Of a stretch of DNA of 64,000 bases, positions 29,401 to 41,288 are shown piece after piece (positions within the stretch are counted from its first letter, which is position 1; each line of letters opens with the position of its first letter). The position numbers and the translations under genes are program-made. This DNA is from Legionella nagasakiensis (GTDB lineage: Bacteria > Pseudomonadota > Gammaproteobacteria > Legionellales > Legionellaceae). The DNA lies in NCBI RefSeq assembly GCF_900639915.1, contig NZ_CAAAID010000001.1, positions 1 through 64,000 on the forward strand. Reading direction: 5' to 3'. Below the pieces are notes generated by a model. The model searched no databases. It worked only from the letters and a program-made list of their open reading frames with translations, and was not told where the DNA came from.

Positions 29401-30732
29401 GAAGATAAGCTTGGATTAAATCCAGGTACTTTATCGCATTCAATTAAAGCCATATTGGATGAATTTTATCTTGGTTTGCTGGAGCCATTAGCGCTTCATT
29501 CCCGGCGTCATATTGCTTTGGCAACCAGTTTGGAACCGTTGGACAAGCGATTGGAAGCTGCACGGCAACGAGTGAACCAGGCAGAAATTGAACAAGCTAG
29601 ACTCAGAGAAAAGCTTGAGAAATTAAAAAGATTGGCAGACGGCATTGTCCTTTATAAACGCTGTAAGGCAAGAGCTACAACAACGCTGGCAACCTTGCAA
29701 CATCTTGAACGTTCGATGCAAGAAAGTTTTGTTGCTGTCTTGCCAATATTGCGACAGGAGACGGAATATTTTGATGTGAATTCCTTACCGGAAGAAGAGG
29801 ATGGGGAAGTGCTGGACAAGGTATTAAATCAACGGGCACATGGTCCAGCCCTGCGGAATATTGAAGCATTGACTAAAGCCAATATCAGCCATTTTCAAGG
29901 ATTGTACGCGTCTCACCAGCTTGCCATCGAAACAGCTAGAGAGAAATCAGTTTATTTGAATAAACAAAAGAAAATCCAGCAGGATTTCAATGCAAAATTT
30001 GTTGTAAATTATACAGAAAATGCTTTCGAACGTCATGCAGAAGCGTTGAGCTCCAGACCGTTTGGATTAGTTCATAGCAGCACGGAATATAAACAGAATC
30101 TTTTAAAATATCTTCAACGCATGAAAAAAGAAATTGTAGAGGTTGCGATACATGCTGAAGACATTAATAAAAAAATCAATGAACTATTGGCGGAAAAAAT
30201 TAAACATTTTGAACAGGAAAATTATCAGAAATATTATCACTTGGAAGCCATTCGAGTAGCCATTGAGGAGTTTAAGATTTATCTTCATAGCACAAATATA
30301 GACTTGCAGAATAATAAAGCCATCTTTGAAGATATTGATACCTTAACAGAAAAAGGACAGTTGATTGAAAAATTGAATATCATAGCCAAAAATGAAAAGT
30401 TATCTGTTGAGGATAGAATAGAACAGCTTAAACAACAGACTGGCAATCCCGTTTTTAAAACAAAAATGCTTAAATATCATCACTATGATCAAGTTTGTTT
30501 CTCATGGTTAAAACAATGCGTTTTATCATTTTTGGAGTTGATTCATCTTTATACTCCTGGCTATAAAAAACAGCATAACAACCTTGTGAAGGCGGTTGAT
30601 GAGCGTCCGGAAATAAGCCATTTAAGCACACGTTTCGGTTTGTTTTCTGCCCCACAGCGGCGTTATCACTTACCAGGAGAGTCAGCGGTAGAAGATGTAC
30701 TGAGTGTGGTACCTGCTAGTAGTTTGGTATAA
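26479..30732 (+). CDS. Very large helical protein, SdhA-like Dot/Icm effector candidate
   Basis: 1417 residues, almost wholly predicted helical by eye, with no signal peptide or membrane span. Coiled-coil stretches are clearest at about 1030-1065 (RLEAARQRVNQAEIEQARLR) and 1200-1260. It begins MFEAYLALLDTIKRKKFSLL. Size and architecture match SdhA of L. pneumophila (about 1430 residues), an effector that keeps the Legionella vacuole intact. I identify it by length and style, not by a remembered alignment. The C-terminus (GESAVEDVLSVVPASSLV) has acidic residues near a short hydrophobic end, compatible with a Dot/Icm signal. Single gene, 118 bp after trmB. Confidence 0.6.
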   Translation: MFEAYLALLDTIKRKKFSLLVHQARNEIIATLRSEKFSVRMRKYLEEMNEEGEPFTNFSLEPGHVSQIKKIINALYHAEIALQDLESVNLRDGNRKVADLAKLYNHTIHHIYQASYLITHMDVDLSEIFSKEFAVLVPLFEKFHAYANSYKEETRTFLGALNYRELSHKTGIISGIVVDQLKRQDGQVDYEFLTQFTAVLPGYLDQLTAYIRRFSEQVTTHDPVFDQKKIAELQNHALLLLNSLDNLRGNNNFFLSLRALHYIHIIRHTITLTMTILDQAGHASETSQDAIRDNLAKLKYKLLPELFGFVDKIEAQAMLEPGVLSKPLMARVTPMFQWLMEYVKKVVDFSQKGEELLTIEDPKFIALRAEQTYQRIADDEEKLFMLAEAKKAANEFFKILKDPSYKKMRLVDLPDKIKEQLIFKYRLMQPYMARVDAVKNNVIIAGLTQTKDFFTTFSGWLGQYSDGIDGIVALEDDLNAVFAKERISRWFHRQLNLDIIDSIQLNMDSSKLFPFAPKSRPLAVDEAVILSVDESSPLVFEETDGNNLLINPDALTCEQALKLYRFYEIKSTQCANALKAYRTFTELLSMQDDATFFVKLDVKQKNQLINLYRLFQPYLVHLTMNKREADYDQKMVQALTGNPSLRTTIRVGDLRRLDVAIQTCFVETNEHFEAKKHACGYWADLLYRKENRAKPLVHETGANRAHYVIRQTEYIRVLADFRNSLLQLTHVFNHSVREKLTPAKEGLPFPELEDIHSALTQSSQVLMLKRLFNALYHLEQTGINLNELNDKSTEINYVRHILKASSHIYEIINLGNALRSEPYLAFIAQDILQNVQKSYVELMKLARPYIFETADEQPDEKIQINGSVLYALNAMMILPEHIAVLQGGKELPLERINAIQRHAKKVTADIQRIIVHSNSYVRLFFEIPTMYGLFKELKSKLSLMASSSHDAVLNHLEDMRNGLLPQILIEADQWEDKLGLNPGTLSHSIKAILDEFYLGLLEPLALHSRRHIALATSLEPLDKRLEAARQRVNQAEIEQARLREKLEKLKRLADGIVLYKRCKARATTTLATLQHLERSMQESFVAVLPILRQETEYFDVNSLPEEEDGEVLDKVLNQRAHGPALRNIEALTKANISHFQGLYASHQLAIETAREKSVYLNKQKKIQQDFNAKFVVNYTENAFERHAEALSSRPFGLVHSSTEYKQNLLKYLQRMKKEIVEVAIHAEDINKKINELLAEKIKHFEQENYQKYYHLEAIRVAIEEFKIYLHSTNIDLQNNKAIFEDIDTLTEKGQLIEKLNIIAKNEKLSVEDRIEQLKQQTGNPVFKTKMLKYHHYDQVCFSWLKQCVLSFLELIHLYTPGYKKQHNNLVKAVDERPEISHLSTRFGLFSAPQRRYHLPGESAVEDVLSVVPASSLV

Positions 30733-30993
30733 TCGTTAACAAATTTGCGTCCCATAGTTCTTCCAGTCTATTTAGCTTACTGATTTGCTAAATAAATTTT
30801 TTATGAGCTGCTATTTGCAGTAAACTATATTACTCAAATTAATATTGTCTTGATGAATATAGAAATAGGTGCGAAATGCTGGATGTATGCTTTAGACTTG
30901 AGACTTTTTTATAAGTCTAAGCCTTATTACTTGCCTAATCGCACTGTACCCCATAAAATTCTACTTTTCTTTGCAAGGCGGGGGTAACAGCAC

Positions 30994-32148
30994 ATGGGGT
31001 GGAATGAGCCGGATAAGGACAAGAATAAAGATCCATGGAGTGGAAAAAATCAGCCGCCGGATCTGGATGAAGCGTTGAAACGTTTGCAGGACAAGCTTAA
31101 AAAAACATTCCTAGGTGGTTCTGGCAAATCTGATGGTGGGCGTTCTGGCACTAGCTCCGGCGGCGGTATTTTGATTGCCATTATTTTTTTAATTGCGTTC
31201 ATACTGTGGGCTCTTTCTGGGATTTTTATTGTGGATCCTGCTGAAAAAGCAGCCATTCTTCGTTTTGGTAAATATGTAAAAACAGTTGGGCCTGGACCTC
31301 ATTGGATTCCTCGAATCATTTCCTCAAAAGTGGTTGTTAATGTTGATCGTGTTTCTGACTACTCTTATTCAGCGCAAATGTTAACAAAAGATGAGAATCT
31401 CGTTTCAGTTGCTTTAGTGGTTCAATATCGTATTGGTGATCTTGAGGATTATTTATTTAATGTTGCTGATCCTATTGAAAGTCTACAACAAGCCACATCC
31501 AGTGCTCTCCGACAAGTTATAGGTCACACGACGCTGGATGAGATTATCACAGAAGGTCGCGAGGCATGGGGCAGTAATGTTCAAGAATCATTGATCAATA
31601 TCCTTTCTGGCTATAAAACAGGGATTTTAGTCGTGAATGTTTCACCACAACCTGCTCGCGCGCCTGAAAATGTTCAGGATGCATTTGATGATGCAATTAA
31701 AGCTCAGGAAGATGAGAAGCGCTTTAAAGAGCAGGCCCGTGCCTATGAGGCACGGGTGGTGCCTATTGCTGAAGGAAATGCCATGCGGATTCTTGCGGAA
31801 GCCAAGGCCTATTCAGAGCAGGTTGTTTTGCGTGCAAAAGGTGAAACGGCAGAATTTCTGGAATTGTTACCAGAATATTTACGCTCACCTTTTGTAACTG
31901 GAGAGCGTATGTATTTAGAGGCAATGCAACAGGTATTATCCAGCAGCAGTAAAATTATTGTGGATGGCAAGTCTGGAAATTTATTGTATTTGCCATTAGA
32001 AAAGTTAATCGGACAATCTTTCTCTGGTAAAAATAACAATCATGAGTTGACTAAAAATGATAATTTGACAGAGCAAGACAGTGTGAGTACTTTGTTCGAT
32101 GGCCGTGAAATCGTGCGGCCAACGGCGCGTCCGGGGAGGAATTATTGA
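30994..32148 (+). CDS. hflK: FtsH protease modulator HflK
   Basis: A 384-residue inner membrane SPFH/prohibitin protein. It has a Gly/Lys/Asp-rich cytosolic N-terminus (WNEPDKDKNKDPWSG), one membrane span (ILIAIIFLIAFILWALSGIF, about 53-72) and the SPFH domain starting VDPAEKAAILRFGKYV. A long helix (EDEKRFKEQARAYEAR) follows. HflK and HflC form a large cage around FtsH and limit its proteolysis. Stop and hflC start overlap by one base, showing translational coupling. Confidence 0.96.
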   Translation: MGWNEPDKDKNKDPWSGKNQPPDLDEALKRLQDKLKKTFLGGSGKSDGGRSGTSSGGGILIAIIFLIAFILWALSGIFIVDPAEKAAILRFGKYVKTVGPGPHWIPRIISSKVVVNVDRVSDYSYSAQMLTKDENLVSVALVVQYRIGDLEDYLFNVADPIESLQQATSSALRQVIGHTTLDEIITEGREAWGSNVQESLINILSGYKTGILVVNVSPQPARAPENVQDAFDDAIKAQEDEKRFKEQARAYEARVVPIAEGNAMRILAEAKAYSEQVVLRAKGETAEFLELLPEYLRSPFVTGERMYLEAMQQVLSSSSKIIVDGKSGNLLYLPLEKLIGQSFSGKNNNHELTKNDNLTEQDSVSTLFDGREIVRPTARPGRNY

Positions 32149-33062
32149 TGAATGCAATGAAAGCAATCCTAACCATCCTGGTTTTTATCTTATTACTGCT
32201 GATTTTTACCAGTGTGTTTACAATTACTCAAGGACAGCATGGAATCTTATTGCGCCTGGGACGATTGGTGGATGATCCCAAGACAAAGAATGTGAAAGTT
32301 TTGGCACCGGGGTTACATTTTAAGATACCTTTTATAGAATCGGTGCGTGTGTTTGATACACGTATACAGACATTGGATATTAAATCTTCGCGGATTGTTA
32401 CCAAGGAGAAAAAGGATGTTTTGGTTGACTATTATGTAAAATGGAAAATTAATGATCTGGCTCACTATTTTAAGGCAACTGGAGGCAACCAATTTAAAGC
32501 AGAAACGCTGCTGGAGCAGCAGTTGAATACGTCTCTCCGTGCTCAATTTGGTAAACGAACAATTTCAGACGTTGTGTCGGGTGGTCGTGATGATGTGATG
32601 GTTGTGTTGCAGGAAAAAGCAGAGCAACAAGCCAATAAATTAGGAATTTATGTGGTTGATGTGCGCATTAAAGGCATAGAGTTGCCGGCAAGTACTAGTA
32701 ATGCTATTTATCAGAGGATGCGGGCCGATATGCGAAAAATTGCCGAAAGGCATCGGGCAGATGGACAGGCTGCTGCTGAAGCAATTCAGGCTGCCGCAGA
32801 TGCAAAAGTGACGGTATTAATCGCAAAAGCACGTAGTGAAGGGCAAAGCATACGTGCGCTTGGTCAAGCCAAGGCAGCTGCAATCTATTCACAAGCTTTT
32901 AGTAAAGATAAGGACTTTTTTGCACTTTACCGCAGCTTAAAGGCTTATGAAGGTAGTTTTAATAGCAAACAAGATATTTTGGTTTTAGACCAAAGCAATG
33001 TATTTTTTGAGTATTTTAAGCACGGATTGTCAAAAGGCAATAGTATTGAAGTCAGGAATTAA
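32148..33062 (+). CDS. hflC: FtsH protease modulator HflC
   Basis: 304 residues: an N-terminal membrane anchor (ILTILVFILLLLIFTSVFTI) and an SPFH domain with TQGQHGILLRLGRLV, YYVKWKIND and the helical RMRADMRKIAERHRADGQA segment. ATG 32148 overlaps the hflK TGA by one base. Partner of HflK. A strong terminator follows, which separates the pair from the DUF2065 gene, although the order hflK-hflC-DUF2065-purA is conserved. Confidence 0.96.
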   Translation: MNAMKAILTILVFILLLLIFTSVFTITQGQHGILLRLGRLVDDPKTKNVKVLAPGLHFKIPFIESVRVFDTRIQTLDIKSSRIVTKEKKDVLVDYYVKWKINDLAHYFKATGGNQFKAETLLEQQLNTSLRAQFGKRTISDVVSGGRDDVMVVLQEKAEQQANKLGIYVVDVRIKGIELPASTSNAIYQRMRADMRKIAERHRADGQAAAEAIQAAADAKVTVLIAKARSEGQSIRALGQAKAAAIYSQAFSKDKDFFALYRSLKAYEGSFNSKQDILVLDQSNVFFEYFKHGLSKGNSIEVRN

Positions 33063-33080
33063 CTATAATGCTTTTCTTGT

Positions 33081-33110
33081 AAAAAGGGTTAAGCGTACTT
33101 AACCCTTTTT
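33081..33110 (+). terminator. Rho-independent terminator after hflC
   Basis: A 13-bp perfect stem, AAAAAGGGTTAAG (33081-33093) with CTTAACCCTTTTT (33098-33110), loop CGTA, ending in a T-run. It lies 18 bp after the hflC stop, just before the DUF2065 start codon, so it may act as a partial attenuator for the genes downstream. Confidence 0.85.
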
Positions 33111-33118
33111 TATTGGAG

Positions 33119-34634
<1,516 letters not shown>

Positions 34635-34651
34635 GCACCTTTGTGTGTACC

Positions 34652-34672
34652 TGTCCCTCTTCATGAGGGACA
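34652..34672. terminator. Hairpin between convergent purA and sodC
   Basis: TGTCCCTC (34652-34659) pairs with GAGGGACA (34665-34672), loop TTCAT, in the 47-bp gap between two convergent genes. Likely bidirectional. No long T-run. Confidence 0.6.
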
Positions 34673-34681
34673 AGCCATGTC

Positions 34682-35176
34682 TTAGCCTTCTTTGATAGCA
34701 CCACAGGCTATGCGAGCACCGCCGCCGCCAAGCTCGGGCTTATCACTGTAATTATCTCCGCCCGCATGAATCATCACAGACGTGTTTTGAAGATCGCTGG
34801 TTTTTAAACGTGGTACCAAGGTGATTGTATTGGCTGTTCCATTTTTATTGACGTACAACACTGGCAAATCGCCTAAATGCCCTTGTCCATAAGGTCCTTG
34901 ATGCGTGCCTGTTTTTTGTGGGTCAAAATGTCCGCCAGCCTCCATGCCTTTATCGCTGCAATCAGGATGTTGATGCAGATGGAACCCATGCAGGCCCGGC
35001 GGTAAATCTTTCAGATTTGGGGAAATCAGTAGACCGTATTCAGTGTCTTTAAAGACCACTTGTCCAAGTAACTGATGGCTACTGTCTGTAGTATAAATCT
35101 TGGCAGTAACTTCTGCAGCATAACTGGTGGTTATGCTTAACACAAAAGACGTAAAGATAACCGGTAGTTTTTTCAT
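34682..35176 (-). CDS. sodC: Periplasmic Cu/Zn superoxide dismutase
   Basis: 164 residues with a signal peptide (MKKLPVIFTSFVLSITTSYA, cleaved near 20). Metal ligands are visible in HGFHLHQHPDCSD, GGHFDP, GQGHLGDLP and MIHAGGDNYSD. The disulfide pair is in PDCSD and RIACG, and the end is GGGGARIACGAI. It removes superoxide in the periplasm, and in L. pneumophila SodC matters for stationary-phase survival. Monocistronic. Confidence 0.95.
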   Translation of the reverse strand: MKKLPVIFTSFVLSITTSYAAEVTAKIYTTDSSHQLLGQVVFKDTEYGLLISPNLKDLPPGLHGFHLHQHPDCSDKGMEAGGHFDPQKTGTHQGPYGQGHLGDLPVLYVNKNGTANTITLVPRLKTSDLQNTSVMIHAGGDNYSDKPELGGGGARIACGAIKEG

Positions 35177-35322
35177 ATTAATTCCCTATAATTCTTTTCC
35201 ATGGCTAAGCATTATAGCATACAATTAATTTGGAATGTATGAATCATGCCTAGACCTATGCCTGGTCAGAGTATTCCATGTTTGATAAAATATTAAACTT
35301 TTTGTTTCTTCGGTGTCTAATC

Positions 35323-36240
35323 ATGACGTCGTTTAAAATAAATTGCATGCTTGCTGCTACCATTGTATTGTGGTCTTCGGCATTTGTTGGCATACGCATC
35401 GGTTTAGTTTCTTTTACTCCAGGCTCGCTGGCCTTATTGCGCTTTCTTGTTGCGTCTATATGCATGCTATTCATTTATCCAAGCATACCATCGTATGGGA
35501 AAATACGATGGCGTGACCGGTTGCAACTTCTCTTATTGGGAACGGTTGGTATTGGTATTTATAATATTTGCCTCAATTATGGTGAGCTCAGCGTATCTGC
35601 TGGTGTGGCAAGTTTCATCATTGGATTAATGCCAATCATGACCTTGCTTTTGTCGATTGTTTTTCTCAAAGAGCGTCCAACGTTTAAGATGTATTTAGGA
35701 ATTACTGTAAGTTTTTCAGGTCTTTTCTGCATGGGGCTTGCTGAGAAGGCGCATGCTTCAGCGGTTGGCCATGGCATACTGGCCATATTGCTGTCGGCGT
35801 TAACGGGCGCTGTATTTACGGTAAGACTTAAGCATTATCTTAACTATTATCACCCGATAAAAGTAGCTGCCTGGACAATATGGGGAGGAACGTTATTTTT
35901 GATGATGTTTACTCCTGTATTGCGGCACGAAATTCAAAGTGCATCGTTGAATGCGATCATCGCCAGTATCTATATGGGCATTTTTCCAGCTGCTCTCGCC
36001 TATATTGCCTGGAGTTATATTTTAAATTTCATGCCTGCCTCAAAAGCCGCCATTTATTTATATGCATTGCCGGTGGTTTCCACGCTTTTAGGTTTTACCT
36101 TGCTGAATGAGCAGCCTTCTTTTATTTCATTTACTGGCGGTTTGCTGGCTCTTACTGGGGCATTTCTGGCTTCTTATCAACGCCAGCATTTGCCTGCCGT
36201 TTTGCAAGAGAAGTCTGATAAAGAGATTTCCATGGAATGA
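35323..36240 (+). CDS. EamA/DMT-superfamily transporter
   Basis: An inner membrane protein with about ten hydrophobic helices in two EamA repeats (ATIVLWSSAFVGIRIGL at the start, and AIIASIYMGIFPAALAYIAW then PVVSTLLGFTLLNEQPS in the second). The family exports amino acids, drugs or metabolites, and the substrate is unknown. The frame is open from ATG 35278, but MTSFKINCML at 35323 places the first helix normally, giving 305 residues. Its 3' end overlaps the next convergent transporter gene by 89 bp. Confidence 0.85.
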   Translation: MTSFKINCMLAATIVLWSSAFVGIRIGLVSFTPGSLALLRFLVASICMLFIYPSIPSYGKIRWRDRLQLLLLGTVGIGIYNICLNYGELSVSAGVASFIIGLMPIMTLLLSIVFLKERPTFKMYLGITVSFSGLFCMGLAEKAHASAVGHGILAILLSALTGAVFTVRLKHYLNYYHPIKVAAWTIWGGTLFLMMFTPVLRHEIQSASLNAIIASIYMGIFPAALAYIAWSYILNFMPASKAAIYLYALPVVSTLLGFTLLNEQPSFISFTGGLLALTGAFLASYQRQHLPAVLQEKSDKEISME

Positions 36241-37078
36241 CGCCGATCATGCCACCCAAAGTAACTAGTACACAGGCGAGAAAAAGTTCAATAGAGGGTT
36301 TCGCCATTCCAAACAGAATTAAAAATAATATAGATAATATTGGATTTCCGTAAGATAAAATGGTCAACAGTTTAAAGTCACCCCGTTTGATGCCAAAATC
36401 CCAGAAAAAATAAGCTAGGCACTGCGTTGTCATGCCCATCATGATCAAAATTACCCATTGTTCCCATTGCGGTAAAATGGGGATTTCCAGATGAATATGA
36501 AGGAATAAAGAGCAAATTGCTCCAATGCCGCAATAAATTCCAATGATTTCTATTGGGGATTTGCCATAATGGCGGGCCATTAAAGTATAAGCTGACCATA
36601 CTAAAGCATCGAGAAAGGCAAGGACATAACCGAATAAATATTGACGTTCAAATCCCTGATCATTCTGGCAAATTAAGATATAAATACCCGCAAATCCCAT
36701 AGAGGCGGCAAGAAGATGACGAAAACTCAATTTTTCATCAGGTAAGAAACCAGTCAATAAAATAACAATAATAGGCCATAAGTAATTAATCAAATCAGCA
36801 TGGGCAGCGGGGGCATGCTTAAAAGCAACGATGTAGAGTAAGTCATTACCATAAATACCAAGGAGGCCAACCGGCCATAAAAACCATGGTTGTTTTAATT
36901 TTGACCACTGGCGGTATAAAGTCAATTTGATGGAAGATAATAGAAAACTGACTGAAAATACGATGGCTAATGATTCAAATACAGGCAGTGATTTAATTTT
37001 TACTACGAAAGGAGCAGCTAGAGCCCAGAAAATAAGTGCACTGTAGCCTATTAGGGTAGGATATTGTTTGATTGGCAT
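36152..37078 (-). CDS. EamA/DMT-superfamily transporter, YddG-like
   Basis: About 308 residues from ATG 37078 (MPIKQYPTLIGYSALIFWAL), with ten hydrophobic helices. The motif YSALIFWALAAPFVVKI and the NYLWPIIVILLTGFLPDEKL segment resemble the YddG group that exports aromatic amino acids. An upstream ATG at 37126 would overlap the divergent FadH-type gene region and lacks support. The C-terminal tail is hydrophilic (AKRQANAGVDKKPEMPQ), and its coding sequence overlaps the previous transporter gene. Confidence 0.83.
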   Translation of the reverse strand: MPIKQYPTLIGYSALIFWALAAPFVVKIKSLPVFESLAIVFSVSFLLSSIKLTLYRQWSKLKQPWFLWPVGLLGIYGNDLLYIVAFKHAPAAHADLINYLWPIIVILLTGFLPDEKLSFRHLLAASMGFAGIYILICQNDQGFERQYLFGYVLAFLDALVWSAYTLMARHYGKSPIEIIGIYCGIGAICSLFLHIHLEIPILPQWEQWVILIMMGMTTQCLAYFFWDFGIKRGDFKLLTILSYGNPILSILFLILFGMAKPSIELFLACVLVTLGGMIGVIPWKSLYQTSLAKRQANAGVDKKPEMPQ

Positions 37079-37083
37079 TCTGA

Positions 37084-39231
<2,148 letters not shown>

Positions 39232-39237
39232 AAATGG

Positions 39238-39257
39238 ATTCCCGCTTGCGCGGGAAT
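39238..39257. repeat. Palindromic repeat ATTCCCGC-TTGC-GCGGGAAT
   Basis: A perfect 8-bp stem in the context GGATTCCCGC...GCGGGAATGAC, 7 bp after fadH. This GC-rich unit is a dispersed intergenic repeat in many proteobacterial genomes and can also work as a terminator or mRNA stabiliser. Only one copy was noticed in the window. The remaining bases up to 39514 are AT-rich and non-coding. Confidence 0.6.
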
Positions 39258-39514
39258 GACAAAAATATGAGCAGGTTAGTTATGATCGCCTATTATCTAT
39301 CTAAAATGGCATGATCTTGCCTAGGATGGCTGTATTTTGCTTCTCGCCGGTTGAAAATAACAACTTCAATGTAACATGGTATGTGACATTTCTATTTTGC
39401 TGCGACACATAAAAATAAAATTAAAGTGCACAATGATGAAAATTTTGCTATTATAGTGAGCAATTTTTGCATTGTTTAGTCTATTTTTACATTATTTTGA
39501 TTTCTAGGAAATTT

Positions 39515-41188
39515 ATGACTCAAGAATTAACGACCTTCGCTTCGCTGGGATTATCGACTATTTTATTGCGAGCGTTGGATGATTTGCAATTTGTAACCCC
39601 TTCCCCTATTCAACAACAAACGATACCTTGGTTGTTACAAGGTCGTGATTTGGTTGGTTTGGCCCAAACCGGTACTGGTAAGACAGCGGCTTTCGCATTG
39701 CCTATCTTGCAATGTCTTGCTACGCATCAACTGGAAACACAAGCACTGATTATAGCCCCTACTCGGGAGTTAGCCATTCAAGTTGCAGAGCATTTTGAAT
39801 CTTTAAGTGCACACCAATGCGGTATTCGGGTGGTTGTGCTTTGTGGAGGTCAAGATTATCGACCTCAATTGAAAAAACTGCGAGAAGGTGCACAAATTGT
39901 TGTAGGAACACCAGGTAGAGTGCTTGACCATCTTGAGCGTGGTACTCTGCAATTAGCAAACTTAAAGACTTTTGTATTGGATGAAGCCGATGAAATGCTA
40001 CGCATGGGATTCATCGAGGACGTAGAAACCATTCTGGCAAAATTGCCTGCTAAGAAACAAATGGCTTTGTTTTCAGCAACGATGCCGACTCGTATCCGTC
40101 ATATTGCCAGTCGTTATTTAAACGATCCTGTTTCTGTAGAGATTCGCACGGAAACGGCCACTGTAAAAAGCATTGAACAACGGTTTCTCTTTGCGTCTCA
40201 ACATCAGAAGCCAGGGGCTCTACTACGCGTCCTTGCTGTTGAAGATCATCAAGGCGTTATTGTTTTTGTTCGAACCAAAAGTAGTGCCGATGAAATAGCC
40301 GAATTTCTCCAGCAACATGGCCATCATGCCATGGCGATTCATGGCGATCTGACACAAGCTTTGCGTGAGCGAATTATTGCTCAATTCAAGCAAGGTGCAA
40401 TTGATATCTTGGTTGCGACGGACGTTGCTGCGCGTGGTTTAGATGTTGAACGTGTGACGCATGTTATTAACTATGATATTGCTCATGATTGTGAAACTTA
40501 TGTTCACCGTATTGGTCGTACTGGGCGAGCAGGTCGCAGTGGGGTGACAATTTTATTTGTTACTCCAAAAGAAAGCAGAACACTTAATATTTTGGAGCGC
40601 CATATTCGTCAACGCATTGAAAAAATAAAAGTTCCAACGGACGAAATGATTCAGGCAGTCAGGCAGCAGCGTTTTTTATCGAAAATCAGCGTACGCCTGC
40701 ATCATGAGCATTTGTCCGATTATTATCGAGTGATAGAGGATTTTATAAAGAAACATGATGTTTCCGCCGTCGATGTGGCAGCTGTTCTTGCCTTATTACT
40801 GAATCACGATAAGCCGTGGCAATCTGAATTGTCTCTTCCCAAACTGGAACAACAAGAGCATGGGGCAAAAAGAAAGCCTGTTGAATTCCGGAGTGAACGT
40901 AAAACAAGCAAATCGGAGAAGGGGCGAAGACGGTCCAATGATGAATACACGCAAGAATTGTTTCGACTTGATGTAGGGAAGGCTCATGGTGTAAAACCAG
41001 GCAATATTGTTGGCGCAATTGCAAATGAAGCTGGCCTGCAAAGCCGGTTTATTACGGGTTTAAAAATTCATGATTATTATTCAACGGTGCGATTGCCTAG
41101 TGGAATGCCTAAAGAGGTCATGCATGAGCTAAATAAGGCATGGGTTTGTGGCAGACAATTGAAATTGACTTCACTGGGAATGGATTAA
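39515..41188 (+). CDS. deaD: DEAD-box ATP-dependent RNA helicase, DeaD/CsdA type
   Basis: 557 residues from ATG 39515 (AGGAA upstream). All helicase motifs are seen: Q motif with FVTPSPIQQQTIP, I (AQTGTGKTAAF), Ia (PTRELAIQ), II (VLDEADEML), III (FSATMP), V (ATDVAARGLD), VI (HRIGRTGRAGR). A basic linker (KRKPVEFRSERKTSKSEKGR) leads to a C-terminal DbpA-like RNA-binding domain (LFRLDVGKAHGVKPGNIVGAI). It probably helps ribosome assembly and mRNA decay in the cold. The tail is shorter than in E. coli DeaD. Confidence 0.93.
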   Translation: MTQELTTFASLGLSTILLRALDDLQFVTPSPIQQQTIPWLLQGRDLVGLAQTGTGKTAAFALPILQCLATHQLETQALIIAPTRELAIQVAEHFESLSAHQCGIRVVVLCGGQDYRPQLKKLREGAQIVVGTPGRVLDHLERGTLQLANLKTFVLDEADEMLRMGFIEDVETILAKLPAKKQMALFSATMPTRIRHIASRYLNDPVSVEIRTETATVKSIEQRFLFASQHQKPGALLRVLAVEDHQGVIVFVRTKSSADEIAEFLQQHGHHAMAIHGDLTQALRERIIAQFKQGAIDILVATDVAARGLDVERVTHVINYDIAHDCETYVHRIGRTGRAGRSGVTILFVTPKESRTLNILERHIRQRIEKIKVPTDEMIQAVRQQRFLSKISVRLHHEHLSDYYRVIEDFIKKHDVSAVDVAAVLALLLNHDKPWQSELSLPKLEQQEHGAKRKPVEFRSERKTSKSEKGRRRSNDEYTQELFRLDVGKAHGVKPGNIVGAIANEAGLQSRFITGLKIHDYYSTVRLPSGMPKEVMHELNKAWVCGRQLKLTSLGMD

Positions 41189-41288
41189 TTCAGCCGGAAA
41201 TTAATCGGTCTTGATGATTCGACTCATTGATTGTGCTTCATCTTCAATACTATAATCATTCATTCCATGGATAAACCAAGAGTATGGC

